Source: Terebella lapidaria
Taxonomy: Eukaryota; Annelida; Polychaeta; Terebellida; Terebellidae
Direction of reading: 5' to 3'
DNA: 64,000 nt
NCBI GenBank assembly: GCA_949152475.1
Contig: OX424568.1
Location: forward strand, 18,203,667 to 18,267,666
Positions 1 through 9,334 of this stretch are shown piece by piece. The translations under genes and the position numbers were made by a program. Every line of letters begins with the position of its first letter. Within the stretch, counting starts at the first letter, position 1. Below the pieces are notes generated by a model. That model did no database searches. It was not told where the DNA came from and worked only from the letters and a program-made list of their open reading frames with translations.

Positions 1-186
1 TTAAGTCCACCCCTGACGATTGTGCGTAAGACTCTGGACCAGAACGATAACCCTGACAACTATCTGCCTTCTGTGATGACATGTGTCAACTATCTCAAGC
101 TCCCGGACTACTCCAGCGTGCAAGTGATGCGTCTAAAGCTGGAAACGGCCGCTCGCGAGGGACAACTGTCCTTCCACCTGTCCTAA
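1..186 (+). CDS. trip12: C-terminal exon of TRIP12-like HECT E3 ubiquitin ligase (partial)
   Basis: The + strand is open from base 1 to a TAA at 184-186 (61 residues), beginning [11 protein letters not shown] and ending [10 protein letters not shown]. This reads as the end of the HECT domain C-lobe of TRIP12, with the family landmarks [17 protein letters not shown] and a terminal FHLS. HECT ligases pass ubiquitin from E2 to an active-site Cys and then to substrate. In the animal TRIP12 family the catalytic Cys lies a few dozen residues from the end, here in the MTCVNYL segment. The rest of the gene lies upstream of the window. Identification is by recognition of the family C-terminus; the phase of the exon start is not visible. 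Confidence 0.9.
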   Translation, partial: LSPPLTIVRKTLDQNDNPDNYLPSVMTCVNYLKLPDYSSVQVMRLKLETAAREGQLSFHLS

Positions 187-1309
187 TGCTGAGAGCAAAT
201 CCTTGTGATATAACGATCGGCCACTTGACGAAACTCGGCCGCATGATAGGACTGTAGCGTGGATTTTGTCACTAGGCAGCGTGGCGCGGAGTGAAGTTCA
301 ACGAGGAAACTTGGGATATTTGTCTTGAAAAGCTGTGATGACTTTTAGAAGCATTATCATATGATAGTCACTGGTGGTTTGGCAGTAGGAGACGGAGCGT
401 TTTCTGCTATGACCATATATAAAAGGACTATTCCATGCATTGCATCATGACAGGTCATGGAAAGATTATTTTTTGGTTAACAACATAAAGAAGCTATTTT
501 AATAGTGCAAGTGTACATGCAATTGTAACCATGGATAAACCCGAGCATATATACTTTGTCACAATGCAAATCTGTTGTCGTTAGAATTGGAAGACCCCGT
601 AGCTGTTAAATGCTGGTGGCGAGTCGGTGTGTATGTCTTGCTCACGATATAATAATTCAATGATTGTACAAATATTTCTGTTAGTACTGATAGTTCCGTT
701 CTTTACGCTAAGAACTGCAATTTCTGTTCCAGTTGAAAATACACGCGAGAATCGACTCATTTTCTGTGTTCAACTCTGTTTGCTTTGCAAAAAATATTTA
801 CTTATTCAAGGCAATTGACTTCATTAGATGTCATGGTGACGAAAATACAATATATTCAATAGTTTCTGTTGAGAACCTGACATGTCATGTGTAATGATCC
901 GTCTTTGGAGGCCGTCTCAAAGATTATCGTGTTTTCCTGGATTTGTTTTCTTGTTTGTAGATTTATAATTTATCGTCCTCCTTTTGTTTGTTTTGTGTGG
1001 GTTTGGCAAGCGAGAAAGATCCTTGGGACGTGTGTAAAACAGTGCAATAGAGATGGGACAACTGTCGATAACGGACAAGATAAATGAGGCTGTGTCCCTA
1101 GCGCAAGCAGAGAACATTGCTGATTTATTTCCTTCAAACTGTAGATACAAGTGTGTTTACTGAACGGAAGAATTTATTAATAAAGTTGCTGAACCACACT
1201 GGCTTCGTTTGAATTCCCTCCTATTGATGATGTTAATCCTTGAAACTTCCATGAAAATCAACATTATCACGGAAGTTTCAAAGAAAATTCATCCCTTGAC
1301 TAAATTCCA
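187..1309 (+). other. trip12: 3' UTR of the TRIP12-like gene and short spacer
   Basis: No coding exon is recognisable after the TAA at 184-186. A canonical AATAAA polyadenylation signal lies at 1179-1184, giving a 3' UTR of roughly 1 kb. The short ORFs here have no family features and are taken as chance. The DIRS element begins about 125 bp after the signal, so it does not interrupt the transcript body. Confidence 0.65.
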
Positions 1310-1326
1310 CAGTTATATGCCTATAT

Positions 1327-1476
1327 CTTACCTCCAAAACACATTACGGGTTATGGCTTATTAGCCTTACTGACATAGGAGTTCTCCATAGAGAGAACCC
1401 CATTTGGAAAATGGGCTAGACAATGAATTGTCCAAGCCACTAACCCACGTGACCGGATGGTGACGTCATTCTCGTC
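1327..1476 (+). repeat. Left inverted terminal repeat of the DIRS element
   Basis: These 150 bp, from CTTACCTCCAAAACACATT to ATTCTCGTC, are the exact reverse complement of 7712-7861 by base-by-base reading. The outer 16-17 bases (1310-1326) are not part of the repeat. They are unique to this end and reappear, inverted, in the internal complementary region. Confidence 0.95.
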
Positions 1477-1678
1477 TCCTATGGCTGCTCTACCACATTG
1501 GATTTGCCTTGCTGACATAACTTTCCGAATATTTTAGTTTTCATCGTCTTACGAACACTTTCTTTGCATGCCTTTTTGGATATTTCTTTTCCTCACTCTT
1601 TTGGCGTGCTTCGCGTGGATAGTTTCCGCTCCTCGGACTTCGTTTTGTGTTTGGAGCGCGGACTCCCCTCTTGCCGTG

Positions 1679-4131
1679 ATGCGCCGCTGTGCTCAGTGCG
1701 GGCAGCAGCTTCCGTCGTGGGAAGTACACTCAGAGTGTATTGCGTGCCAGGACCCGGTGCATACGGATCAACTTACGTGCGGTTTGTGTGCGGACCGTTC
1801 GCGGGAGGAGTGGGGGCAGGTTCTTGGAGCTGTTCTCGCACGGAGAGACAAGTTGTCCCGTCAAGTGTCTCCAGGCCCCGTCCTCTTCATCTTCCGCGTC
1901 GTCGGCCAAGCGTCGCCGCCGTCAGGAAAGGAAGACTTCTGCCCTGCTGGGCAAGCTGGATCGTACCCTGGTTTGCCTAGAAGCTAAGTTTTCTTCCCCT
2001 TCCTCTTTGTTTTGTTCCGCGGGTGATCTGCTGGTGGGAGAGTCGCACTCGACCCACGGTGGCACGCCCCGGGAGTCAATTCACTGTGTATTTCATGTAC
2101 CGTCAGCGGGGATCCTGTTTGCGCGTGTCACCTCCGCTGTTATCGGCGAACAGGTTCCTGCAGCTGCGCCCGCGCCTTTTCTGGCCAGTTCTCCCGCGTT
2201 TTTCGGTTCCCGGCCCTCGGGGTCCGGACCCCGTACGGGGTCCGGCCCCCGGACTTCGGTCCAGGGGCTTTGTGTGGCCCGTCGTAGCGGTGCTCTGGTT
2301 AGTGTGATGGCGCGGAGTCCGGACCCCGTACGGGGTCCGGACCCCGACCCTTCGGGTATTCTGCGCTTAGCACAGCCTCAGTCGCAGAGGCCGGCCCCCG
2401 TGCTTCGGGGGCCGGGCCCCGTGTAACGGGGGCCGGGCTCCGTCCGACGGGGCCCGGACCCCGTGCCACGGGGTCCGGGCCCCGGGGTGCGGATCCGGCA
2501 CTCGACTCTCAGTGCTGCTTCTGCCCTGCCGTTGCCCGCTCGGGGCTCGGCCCCCGTCCTACGGGGTCCGAGCCTTGAGTGCATGCTGTTGACAGCTGCT
2601 TCTATAGAGAAATCTACCGCTTCTTTCTCTTTGCAGAGTTCATCGGCGTTGACTGCCTCTTCGGCCTCTCTCACCGTGACGACTAGCTCGGCGGCCCAGC
2701 CTTCCTTGCCAGGTCCTTCTTCGGTGGTCTCCCGGCCCCCCTCTCCGTCTGGAGTTCCCCCAGCGGCCCCAGCGATGGATGTGGCTAGCCTTGTTACGGC
2801 TGTTTTGGCAGCCCTGGACGCCCGCGCGGGTGTGTCCCTTCCCCCCACGTCAGATGCCTTACGGCGTACTCAGGCCTTGGAGCCTCCCCAGCAGTTGCCT
2901 GCGGAGATCTTCGGGGAGGAGTCTGATGAGGACTCTGGGGAGGAGTCGCTTGCGTGCGGGCAGGATGTGCCTACTCCTTCGGCGCCACTGGCTCCAGTTT
3001 CCAGGAAGCGCCCAGCTTCCGTCGTGGCTTCCGTGGCTCCCAGCGACAAGCGCTCTCGTCTTGACGCCGAGCCGGCCGACAGTGAGGAGGGAGAGGAGGA
3101 CCTTTCCTTTGATCACAAGCTCGACCTCGTGCGTTCGACCTTGGAGCCCACCCTCTTTCCAGCTGAGCCGAAGCCAACAGTGTCTAAGCGTCCGTCGTCG
3201 CTGCTGGCATCCCAGCGCTCCCCGGAACGTCAGCCTCGACGGGGTCTCCCTATCCCGGACGGGCTCCGCGAGGAGTTTTCCCGGCGCCGCTGTGAGACAC
3301 TGGACCAGGGGAAAACAGAGTTGGGGAAGTTTCCCCGTCGGCCTCCTTTCCACAAGAAGGACTACCTCCCGTCCAACCCGGACTACCTGGATAAGCCAGC
3401 GGTATTCCCCGAGGCAGCGGCCCAGTACCTTGGCGACAAGGCTCGCCCCGTGACCCTTCAGCCGGAGACCTTACTCTCCCTGAACCACGCCGTCCGCGCC
3501 GCCACCTGTGTGTCCTCCCTGGAGGACTGGTTCCGTACTGCGGCTTACCGCCAACTACAGTCTGCCTTGACAGCGCTGGAAGACCTGGAATCCCCACCGT
3601 CTCAGCTAGTGTCCCTGGGGGACCACCTCCGTTCGGCGTCCCAACTCCTGGAGTCTTGTGACTTGGCGTCAGCCCACCGGATGGAGCAGTCCACGTACGT
3701 GGAGTGGGTCCTCCACTTACTGAGGAGAGACGATTTTCTAGGCCAAGCTAGGTTCAAGCTTCCCCCGGCCTTGGTGACGGAGCTTCGCTGTGCCCCGCTC
3801 GTAGATCCAGAGGCAGGGGCTGCTCTTACCTCTCCTCCACCTCTCTTCGCCGGCCTAGAGTCGAAGCTGCCTGCAGCCCGTGAGCTGGCTCGTCAGGAGG
3901 AGTCGGTCTCGACCAGTAAGCGTCTCACGGAGACGATCGCCAAGCGTCTGGCCTCCCCTCTTCAGGCGTACGCCCCCTCTTCCTCCAAGCCTCCACCGAC
4001 CAAGTCCAAGGAGAAGAAGGAGAAGAAGCCCTTTCAGAGGGCCCCTGCCGGCAGTAAAGCGACCAAGAAGTCGAAGCACAAGGGCAAGCCCAAGCCAGCA
4101 GGGGAGAAGAAGTCCTCCGCCCCCGCAGCAG
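1679..4131 (+). CDS. DIRS gag-like protein (5' part in two frames, probably spliced)
   Basis: The likely start is ATG 1679. It opens a Cys-rich zinc-binding module (C-x2-C, H-x3-C-x2-C, C-x2-C, then EEW) over about 50 residues, as seen at the start of many DIRS gag proteins. After about 1865 the protein-like sequence (Ser run, SAKRRRR, CLEAKF) continues in the +1 frame, and a TAA lies at 2424-2426. From 2637 to 4131 one frame is open and gag-like: acidic and proline-rich, then helical, ending in a very Lys-rich tail (KEKKEKK, KKSKHKGKPK). A strong splice acceptor (TTCTTTCTCTTTGCAG, ending 2636) suggests that a 5' intron removes the hairpin block and the stop. The frame change near 1865 may be a mutation or a second splice. 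The tail is followed by a consensus donor at 4132. Confidence 0.7.
2219..2500 (+). repeat. GC-rich palindrome array in the DIRS gag region
   Basis: A run of G/C palindromes, for example CGGACCCCGTACGGGGTCCG (perfect, present twice) and several CCCCG/CGGGG stem-loops with TTCGG-type tips, occupies about 280 bp between the Cys-rich gag start and the main gag frame. It contains the TAA at 2424. The base composition is far above that of the surrounding genome. It would form strong RNA hairpins. I infer a structural or regulatory role, or an expanded low-complexity insert; the sequence does not say which. Confidence 0.8.
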
Positions 4132-6123
4132 GTGAGTACTTCACAGAATCAGCTCCCTGCGATGGACCCTGCGATACCTCGGGCTGTCCCACCCTCGTTC
4201 CAAAATTCAAGCGAGCCTGTGGGCGCCCGTCTAACAAATTATTGGCAAGAGTGGCAGACACTCGGAGCCAGCCCGTGGATCGTGTCGGTCCTTCGCAGGG
4301 GCTTTCGCATCCAGTTCAGTCAGCGTCCTGCACTGGCTACCGAGCCTATTCCCTTTTCACTTCCCGGAGCTCACGCCAAACGGTTAGCACTCTCGCTCGA
4401 GATCGCCGATATGCTGGCCAAAAACGCGCTCGAAAAAGTAGGAATTTCCTCTCCAGGTTACTACAGTATCCTGTTCTTGACTCCCAAGAGCTCAGGCGGG
4501 TGGCGCCCCGTGATCGACCTGTCCGCTCTAAACCGCCATGTCAAGACCCCCAAGTTCGCCATGGAGACGGCGGAATCGATCCGCTTGTCCCTTCCAAAGA
4601 ACTCTTGGGTCGTCTCCCTGGATCTGAAGGACGCGTTCTTTCACATCCCGATTCATCCGGTCTCCCGCAAATATCTGCGCTTCGTGCACCGGGGCACCGT
4701 GTATCAGTTCCGTGCCCTGCCATTCGGACTGTCCCCGGCTCCATGGATCTTCACAATGGTGGTGAAAGAGTTACAGATACTCGCCCACAAGGAGGGCATC
4801 CTCCTCTACCAGTACCTAGACGACTGGATTGTCTATCACCAGTCTCCCGAGGTTCTGACTCGGCACTTACAATGGGTCCTGGACTTGTGCAAACGCATGG
4901 GTTTGCTGGTCAATCTCCAGAAATCAGAGCTAACGCCGGCCCAGGACTTCGTGTTTGTCGGGTACCGGTACAAGACACAGCTGGGTATGGTTTTTCCCAC
5001 GGAGGAGCGGCTGTCAAAGATACGGTCCTTACTCCGCAGATTCTTGGACGAGCCCAGTCAGTCAGCACAGGTCTGGCAGTCGATGCTCGGGTTGCTGGCA
5101 GCAACCGAGAAGTTAGTTCCTTACGGTCGACTCCACATGCGGGAGTTACAGATCGACCTTCGCTCCCAGTGGATCGCAGCCACGGATTGCCCTCAGCAAC
5201 CGGTCGTCCTTTCTCCAGCAGGGAAGGCGTCCATACTGTGGTGGATGTCCGCTACCAACCTCACTCGGGGCTCACCCTTCCGTCAGCCTCCTCCCTCCAA
5301 GCATCTATTTACGGATGCCTCTACGGAGGGCTGGGGGGCACACCTGGACTTCAAGGAAGTGTCTGGGGTGTGGACAGAGCCCGAGAGCTCGTGGCACATC
5401 AACCGCTTAGAGTTGGAGGCGGTTTCCCTGGCCCTGGCCCACTGGGAGGAGGAGTGTGCTGGTCGTGCTGTCCTGGTGTCCACGGACAACTCCACTGTCG
5501 TGGCCTACATAAACAAACAGGGGGGTACAAAGTCCGTTACCCTGTGTCGGCAGGCCACGACGCTTCTTCTGTGGTGCCGGTCTCGGAACATTCACTTGCG
5601 TGCACGTCACATCCCGGGCCGGTTGAATGTGTTGGCGGACCAGCTGTCACGCAGGGGGCAGATCCAGCCAACAGAGTGGTCTCTCCATCCTCAGGTGTTC
5701 AGTTCCCTGTGCCTCAGGTGGGACCGCCCTACAGTGGATCTCTTCGCGACCAGGTGGAACAACAAGCTTCCAGTGTTTGTCTCTCCGCTTCCGGACCCCC
5801 TTGCGATGTCCATCGACGCGTTGTCTACGGATTGGGACGGCCTGTTCGGGTATGCATACCCTCCGGCGATTCTGCTGCCCAAGGTTTTGGCCAAGATCAG
5901 GTCCCACACATGCCGTATTCTCCTGGTCGCTCCATACCAGCCACAGCGGCCTTGGTTCCCAGAACTTCTGGGCCTGTTGGTAGATCAACCAGTGGCCCTA
6001 CCCCCTCGGGACGACCTTCTCAAACAGCCCCGGGCGCAGCTGTTTCACAGCCGACCCGCGAGCCTGAACCTCCACGCGTGGCTTCTGTCCAGCGATCCCT
6101 TCGCGCAAAGGGATTTTCTTCAG
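4132..6123 (+). other. Candidate in-frame intron of the DIRS element spanning RT/RNase H
   Basis: The donor is AGCAG|GTGAGTAC (exon end 4131) and the acceptor is GATTTTCTTCAG|AAG (exon start 6124). Removing 1992 bp (664 codons) joins the gag tail to the recombinase start in the same frame: phase 1 before, and two bases complete a Glu codon after. The segment removed is the RT/RNase H/MT region, whose own ATG (4162) lies 30 bases inside the intron. Splicing would give a Gag-recombinase product; retention would allow RT expression. Spliceosomal introns in some DIRS elements are, as I recall, reported. Usage here is inferred from the sites only. Confidence 0.55.
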
Positions 6124-6255
6124 AAGTGTCCAGTAGGATCGCCCGCCCTAATAGAAACTCATCCTTGGGAGTCTATGAGTCTAAATGGCGAGTCTTCGCT
6201 GCTTGGTGCGATGGCAGGCAGGTTGATCCATTCAACGCCTCTGCTCAGACAGTAG
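4162..6255 (+). CDS. DIRS reverse transcriptase - RNase H - methyltransferase-like polyprotein
   Basis: The frame starts best at ATG 4162 (MDPAIPRAV). The open frame runs further upstream (to 3880) but has no ATG there and overlaps gag. The RT core shows KSSGGWRPVIDL, SLDLKDAFFHIPI, LPFGLSPAPWIF and the catalytic YLDD. RNase H follows with FTDAS, RLELEAV, STDNS and LADQLSR, so all acidic positions are present. The C-terminal part (VDLFATRWN, then FGYAYPP) matches the MT/DAM-like domain typical of DIRS. It would copy element RNA to DNA for circle formation. The last 130 bases overlap the recombinase in another frame. Confidence 0.92.
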   Translation: MDPAIPRAVPPSFQNSSEPVGARLTNYWQEWQTLGASPWIVSVLRRGFRIQFSQRPALATEPIPFSLPGAHAKRLALSLEIADMLAKNALEKVGISSPGYYSILFLTPKSSGGWRPVIDLSALNRHVKTPKFAMETAESIRLSLPKNSWVVSLDLKDAFFHIPIHPVSRKYLRFVHRGTVYQFRALPFGLSPAPWIFTMVVKELQILAHKEGILLYQYLDDWIVYHQSPEVLTRHLQWVLDLCKRMGLLVNLQKSELTPAQDFVFVGYRYKTQLGMVFPTEERLSKIRSLLRRFLDEPSQSAQVWQSMLGLLAATEKLVPYGRLHMRELQIDLRSQWIAATDCPQQPVVLSPAGKASILWWMSATNLTRGSPFRQPPPSKHLFTDASTEGWGAHLDFKEVSGVWTEPESSWHINRLELEAVSLALAHWEEECAGRAVLVSTDNSTVVAYINKQGGTKSVTLCRQATTLLLWCRSRNIHLRARHIPGRLNVLADQLSRRGQIQPTEWSLHPQVFSSLCLRWDRPTVDLFATRWNNKLPVFVSPLPDPLAMSIDALSTDWDGLFGYAYPPAILLPKVLAKIRSHTCRILLVAPYQPQRPWFPELLGLLVDQPVALPPRDDLLKQPRAQLFHSRPASLNLHAWLLSSDPFAQRDFLQKCPVGSPALIETHPWESMSLNGESSLLGAMAGRLIHSTPLLRQ

Positions 6256-7142
6256 CTGATTTTCTCTTGGAGAAATTCCAAGCGGGTGCGGCCCCTTCGA
6301 CATTAGCGGGTTATAGGACCGCTCTAGCCAAGACTATTTTGCCTCACACTGGCATCAATCTCGGCGAGGATCAAGATCTGAGCGCCTTGCTCAATAACTT
6401 TAAAGTTGAACGTCCGCTTACCCGTAACTCAGTTCCGGAGTGGGATCTATCCCTGGTTTTGAACCGTTTGGCGTCTGCTCCCTTTGAACCTATGTCTTCC
6501 GCCCCCCTAAAGTTCCTTACTTGGAAGACAGTCTTCCTGCTGGCTCTGGCTTCTGGACGTCGCAGGAGCGAAATCCACGCCTTGGATTTCTCAAAAGTTA
6601 GATGGCGAGAGGATGGCCTCCAGGTCTCCTTGCAGGTCATCCCTTCTTTCCTGGCGAAAACCCAGCTGGCGTCGTCTCCCCCGCTGGCCTTCACGATTCC
6701 GGCTTTGTCGGCGTCTGTAGGCCCGAATCTCGAGGAAGACTGTCTCCTGTGCCCATTGCGGGCTTTGCGCTTGTACCTTAAGCGGACAAAAGGTCTCCGG
6801 GCTGGCAAGCGACTGTTGTTCATTTCACATCAGTTGAAATTCCAACGGGACATACGTTCCGCTACCATCTCATCCTGGATTCAAAAATGTATCCGCACCT
6901 GTTACGATTTGGCCGAGCAGGACTCCGCCTGTTCGTTCAAGGTACGCGCCCATGATGTTCGGGCCATGGCGGCCTCTCTTGCATATATGGGACGGGTTCC
7001 ACTTGATCAGGTCATGCAAGCATGTTCATGGCAATCCCATAACACCTTTACGTCTTTCTACCTTAGAGACCTGACGTGGACGGGGAGTGAGGGCTACCAC
7101 CTCGGGCCCGTGGTAGCTGCTCGGAGCGTCGTCACCCCTTGA
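6124..7142 (+). CDS. DIRS tyrosine recombinase (integrase)
   Basis: About 339 residues in the gag frame, ending at TGA 7140-7142. An N-terminal SAM-like region (YESKWRVFAAWC, FLLEKFQAG, STLAGYRTAL) precedes the catalytic core: ASGRRRSEIH (first Arg), AHDVRAMAA (His-x2-Arg) and TSFYLRDL (Tyr nucleophile). All expected catalytic residues are present. It would insert the circular DNA intermediate by strand exchange without target duplication. No ATG starts this domain: the frame is open back to 2427, so expression is either as the unspliced long frame or, more likely, from the gag-joined spliced RNA (exon start 6124). Confidence 0.92.
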
Positions 7143-7559
7143 GGATGACGTGGCCCATCTTGTACATACGTTCCTCTTGTACATATGTTGAAGTTCCGTG
7201 TTGCGAGTTCCGGTTCCGATTACCGTTAAATTGGTCTCCTATGTCAGTACGGTCGTACTCCTTAGTTCGGTATGCATTGTGACTCAGTTGCGTCAGCAAG
7301 GCATATCCTCATGTACATACGTTACGTCACTTATGACCGGAAGCCAGTCACTCGACACTCGGAGGTAAGTGGTTTTTTCTACTTACCCTATTGTTAAACC
7401 ATAAATGTTTTGGTGACCCTGAGGACACCCTCCTCTGGTTCCTCCAATCATTCAGGGGAAAAGCCCACCCTGTCCCTCACTGAGGCCCTAGGGTTGAGCT
7501 TTTGGTTATGTCAGAGTTCTTTTTGGAGCACCCCGCCTCCAATCTTTATTCTGATTTTA

Positions 7560-7657
7560 CCCGTAATGTGTTTTGGAGGTAAGATATAGGCATATAACTG
7601 GCTGTTTTATGTTAATAAAACTAGTGTTATATACTATACTTACCTCCAAAACACATT
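7560..7657 (+). repeat. Internal complementary region of the DIRS element (circle-junction copy)
   Basis: Bases 7560-7600 are the reverse complement of the left end (1310 inward), and 7600-7657 are the reverse complement of the right end (7901 inward). The region therefore contains both termini abutted. In the DIRS model this segment templates joining of the ends into a circle before recombinase-mediated insertion. The match looks exact over both halves. Confidence 0.93.
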
Positions 7658-7711
7658 CAGAGTGCCCACCCGGCCGGCCCCGCGTACTCCTTCTGGTTGG
7701 TTCCTAGAATC

Positions 7712-7861
7712 GACGAGAATGACGTCACCATCCGGTCACGTGGGTTAGTGGCTTGGACAATTCATTGTCTAGCCCATTTTCCAAATGGGGTTCTCTCTAT
7801 GGAGAACTCCTATGTCAGTAAGGCTAATAAGCCATAACCCGTAATGTGTTTTGGAGGTAAG
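7712..7861 (-). repeat. Right inverted terminal repeat of the DIRS element
   Basis: Reverse complement of 1327-1476 with no mismatch seen. The 40 bases outside it (7862-7901) are specific to the right end and recur in the internal complementary region. Confidence 0.95.
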
Positions 7862-8164
7862 TATAGTATATAACACTAGTTTTATTAACATAAAACAGCC
7901 ATTTAGTAACAAAATTGAGAAGTAAACTCTGGATAAGATTTATTGTGCCATACTGAATATATACACTTCTCACAAAATGCAACACATGTTTACAATCAAA
8001 TGACAATAGGGAATATACCATATAACTTATAAGTTGTATTAATTCTGTGAACATTCTCAACTATCTTAATTTATGGAATACATGTGGCAGTCGTGCGACC
8101 ATATGATCTAACGACGACCATGGCAGTAAACTTTGGCTGATGCAACATGATCACCATGCGACCA

Positions 8165-8412
8165 TGAATGCACAGTCTGCACCAAAGAGCCTAAAATACC
8201 AAGAGCGGGCACTCAGCCGTATTTCCGAACTGACCACTCCTCCACTGGCTATTCAACATATAACTCGCAAGATATTGCCCGATAGAGCCATCGTGAGCAG
8301 TGAGTGAGTGGGTCGCTCCTTCTCTGGCGATGTTGGTCTTTTGTTTTATTTGTCACCATGTGGTCGAATGGAAGTGCCGCCTCTTGGTATTTTAGGCTCT
8401 TTGGTCTGTACT
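8165..8412. repeat. Inverted repeat, MITE-like
   Basis: About 33 bp around CCAAAGAGCCTAAAATACC (8173-8191, continuing to about 8203) recur inverted at about 8374-8408, with about 170 bp between. The match weakens outward. This could be a small MITE or foldback; target duplications are not clear. Confidence 0.6.
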
Positions 8413-8810
8413 ATAACATTGCACCTTCACAAATCTCAATTCAAAATTTTTATGTACAATATTATTTGCCTCACTGAAGCTCGGGGGTTGCACATATTCA
8501 CACCAAATATCCCATCAGTACTCTTACATAAAGGAATACATATGCTCAAAACAGTAAACACTTAATCATAATGTACTGACAATCGCATAAATGTCTGTTC
8601 ATAACGTCGCCATGTACCACATATATATCATACCGGTATACAACGAGTTAAATCTATCTGATGACTAGTATATATCACAGAGATTTTCATCATCTAGTTT
8701 TAGAGCAGCTCCTTTACTATATAAAGTACTATATCTTATTGAATGTCACATGGTTTGAAGCATTGCACGAAATATGAGTTATGTTGGCAGTTTCCTGATG
8801 CACATCACTA

Positions 8811-8995
8811 CAGTGGTCCCCCTCAGATAAGACCCCCCCCCCACCTTTTTATAAAGACTTCCCCCATTGTGAAGACTTTTTCCTTTGGCGCTAGGATAAC
8901 TTAACATGTAAATGAGCCTCTCTAATAAGGCTCTCCCCTAGAGAAGACCTCAATTTTGTAGCAAACGGGTAGGTCTTATTCGAGGGGGTCCACTG
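8811..8995. mobile_element. 185-bp MITE with CAGTGG ends, pogo/mariner-like
   Basis: The left end, CAGTGGTCCCCCTCAGATAAGACC, and the right end, ending GGTCTTATTCGAGGGGGTCCACTG, are near-perfect inverted repeats of about 25 bp flanked by TA on both sides. There is no coding capacity. Confidence 0.75.
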
Positions 8996-9334
8996 TATAA
9001 CACTAATGCCAATGAAAGGAGGTAAATTGTGAGATATTTGAACATACAACATCGATTGAGAGTGAATCACAACAAATATTATACAATTACCCGTAATTCA
9101 CAATCACATTCAGCACAACTGGACATGTTCAAGCTCAGCAGTGTTTGAGAATACATGAAACAACAAGAAACCAAAGTCTGCAAATAAATATACCAGTATA
9201 TACTTAATATACATAGACCCTGTACATGACATCGACGGCATTAGTATTTAATTGCAGGTTAATATTAGCACCACCAATTATTCAAATGTGCTACTGGTCA
9301 TACAAACTATTGTGGTCATATTGTTGGAGAATCA

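Larger units (their letters stand above)
1310..7901 (+). mobile_element. Full-length DIRS-like tyrosine-recombinase retrotransposon
   Basis: The element is about 6.6 kb. It has inverted terminal repeats (1327-1476 and 7712-7861), gag-like, RT/RNase H/MT-like and tyrosine recombinase coding regions, and an internal complementary region near the 3' end. That region matches the outside of both ends joined head to tail (junction near 7600) and so defines the boundaries. Left starts CAGTTATATGCC at 1310; right ends AAAACAGCCA at 7901. Only a CA dinucleotide is shared at the ends, with no longer target duplication, as expected for recombinase-mediated insertion of a circle. The identical ends and long open frames suggest a young copy. 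Possible defects are a frame break near 1865-1990 and a TAA at 2424 in the gag region, although the latter may sit in an intron. Confidence 0.93.
7902..9334. other. Spacer between DIRS element and MFS gene
   Basis: No coding exon is recognised. It holds an inverted repeat (8165-8412), a small TA-flanked MITE (8811-8995) and, just after the MFS stop, an ATTAAA-type signal for the minus-strand gene (TTTAAT on + near 9247). Confidence 0.6.

Noticed and set aside
1541..3597. Minus-strand ORFs over the DIRS gag region
   Set aside because: GC-rich shadows with no domain; the plus strand explains the region.
2463..7142. A single polyprotein of over 1,500 residues
   Set aside because: Between about 4132 and 6123 the reading is an out-of-frame shadow of RT/RNase H; real domains in this frame are gag and recombinase only. 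The first codon at 2463 is GTG, not ATG.
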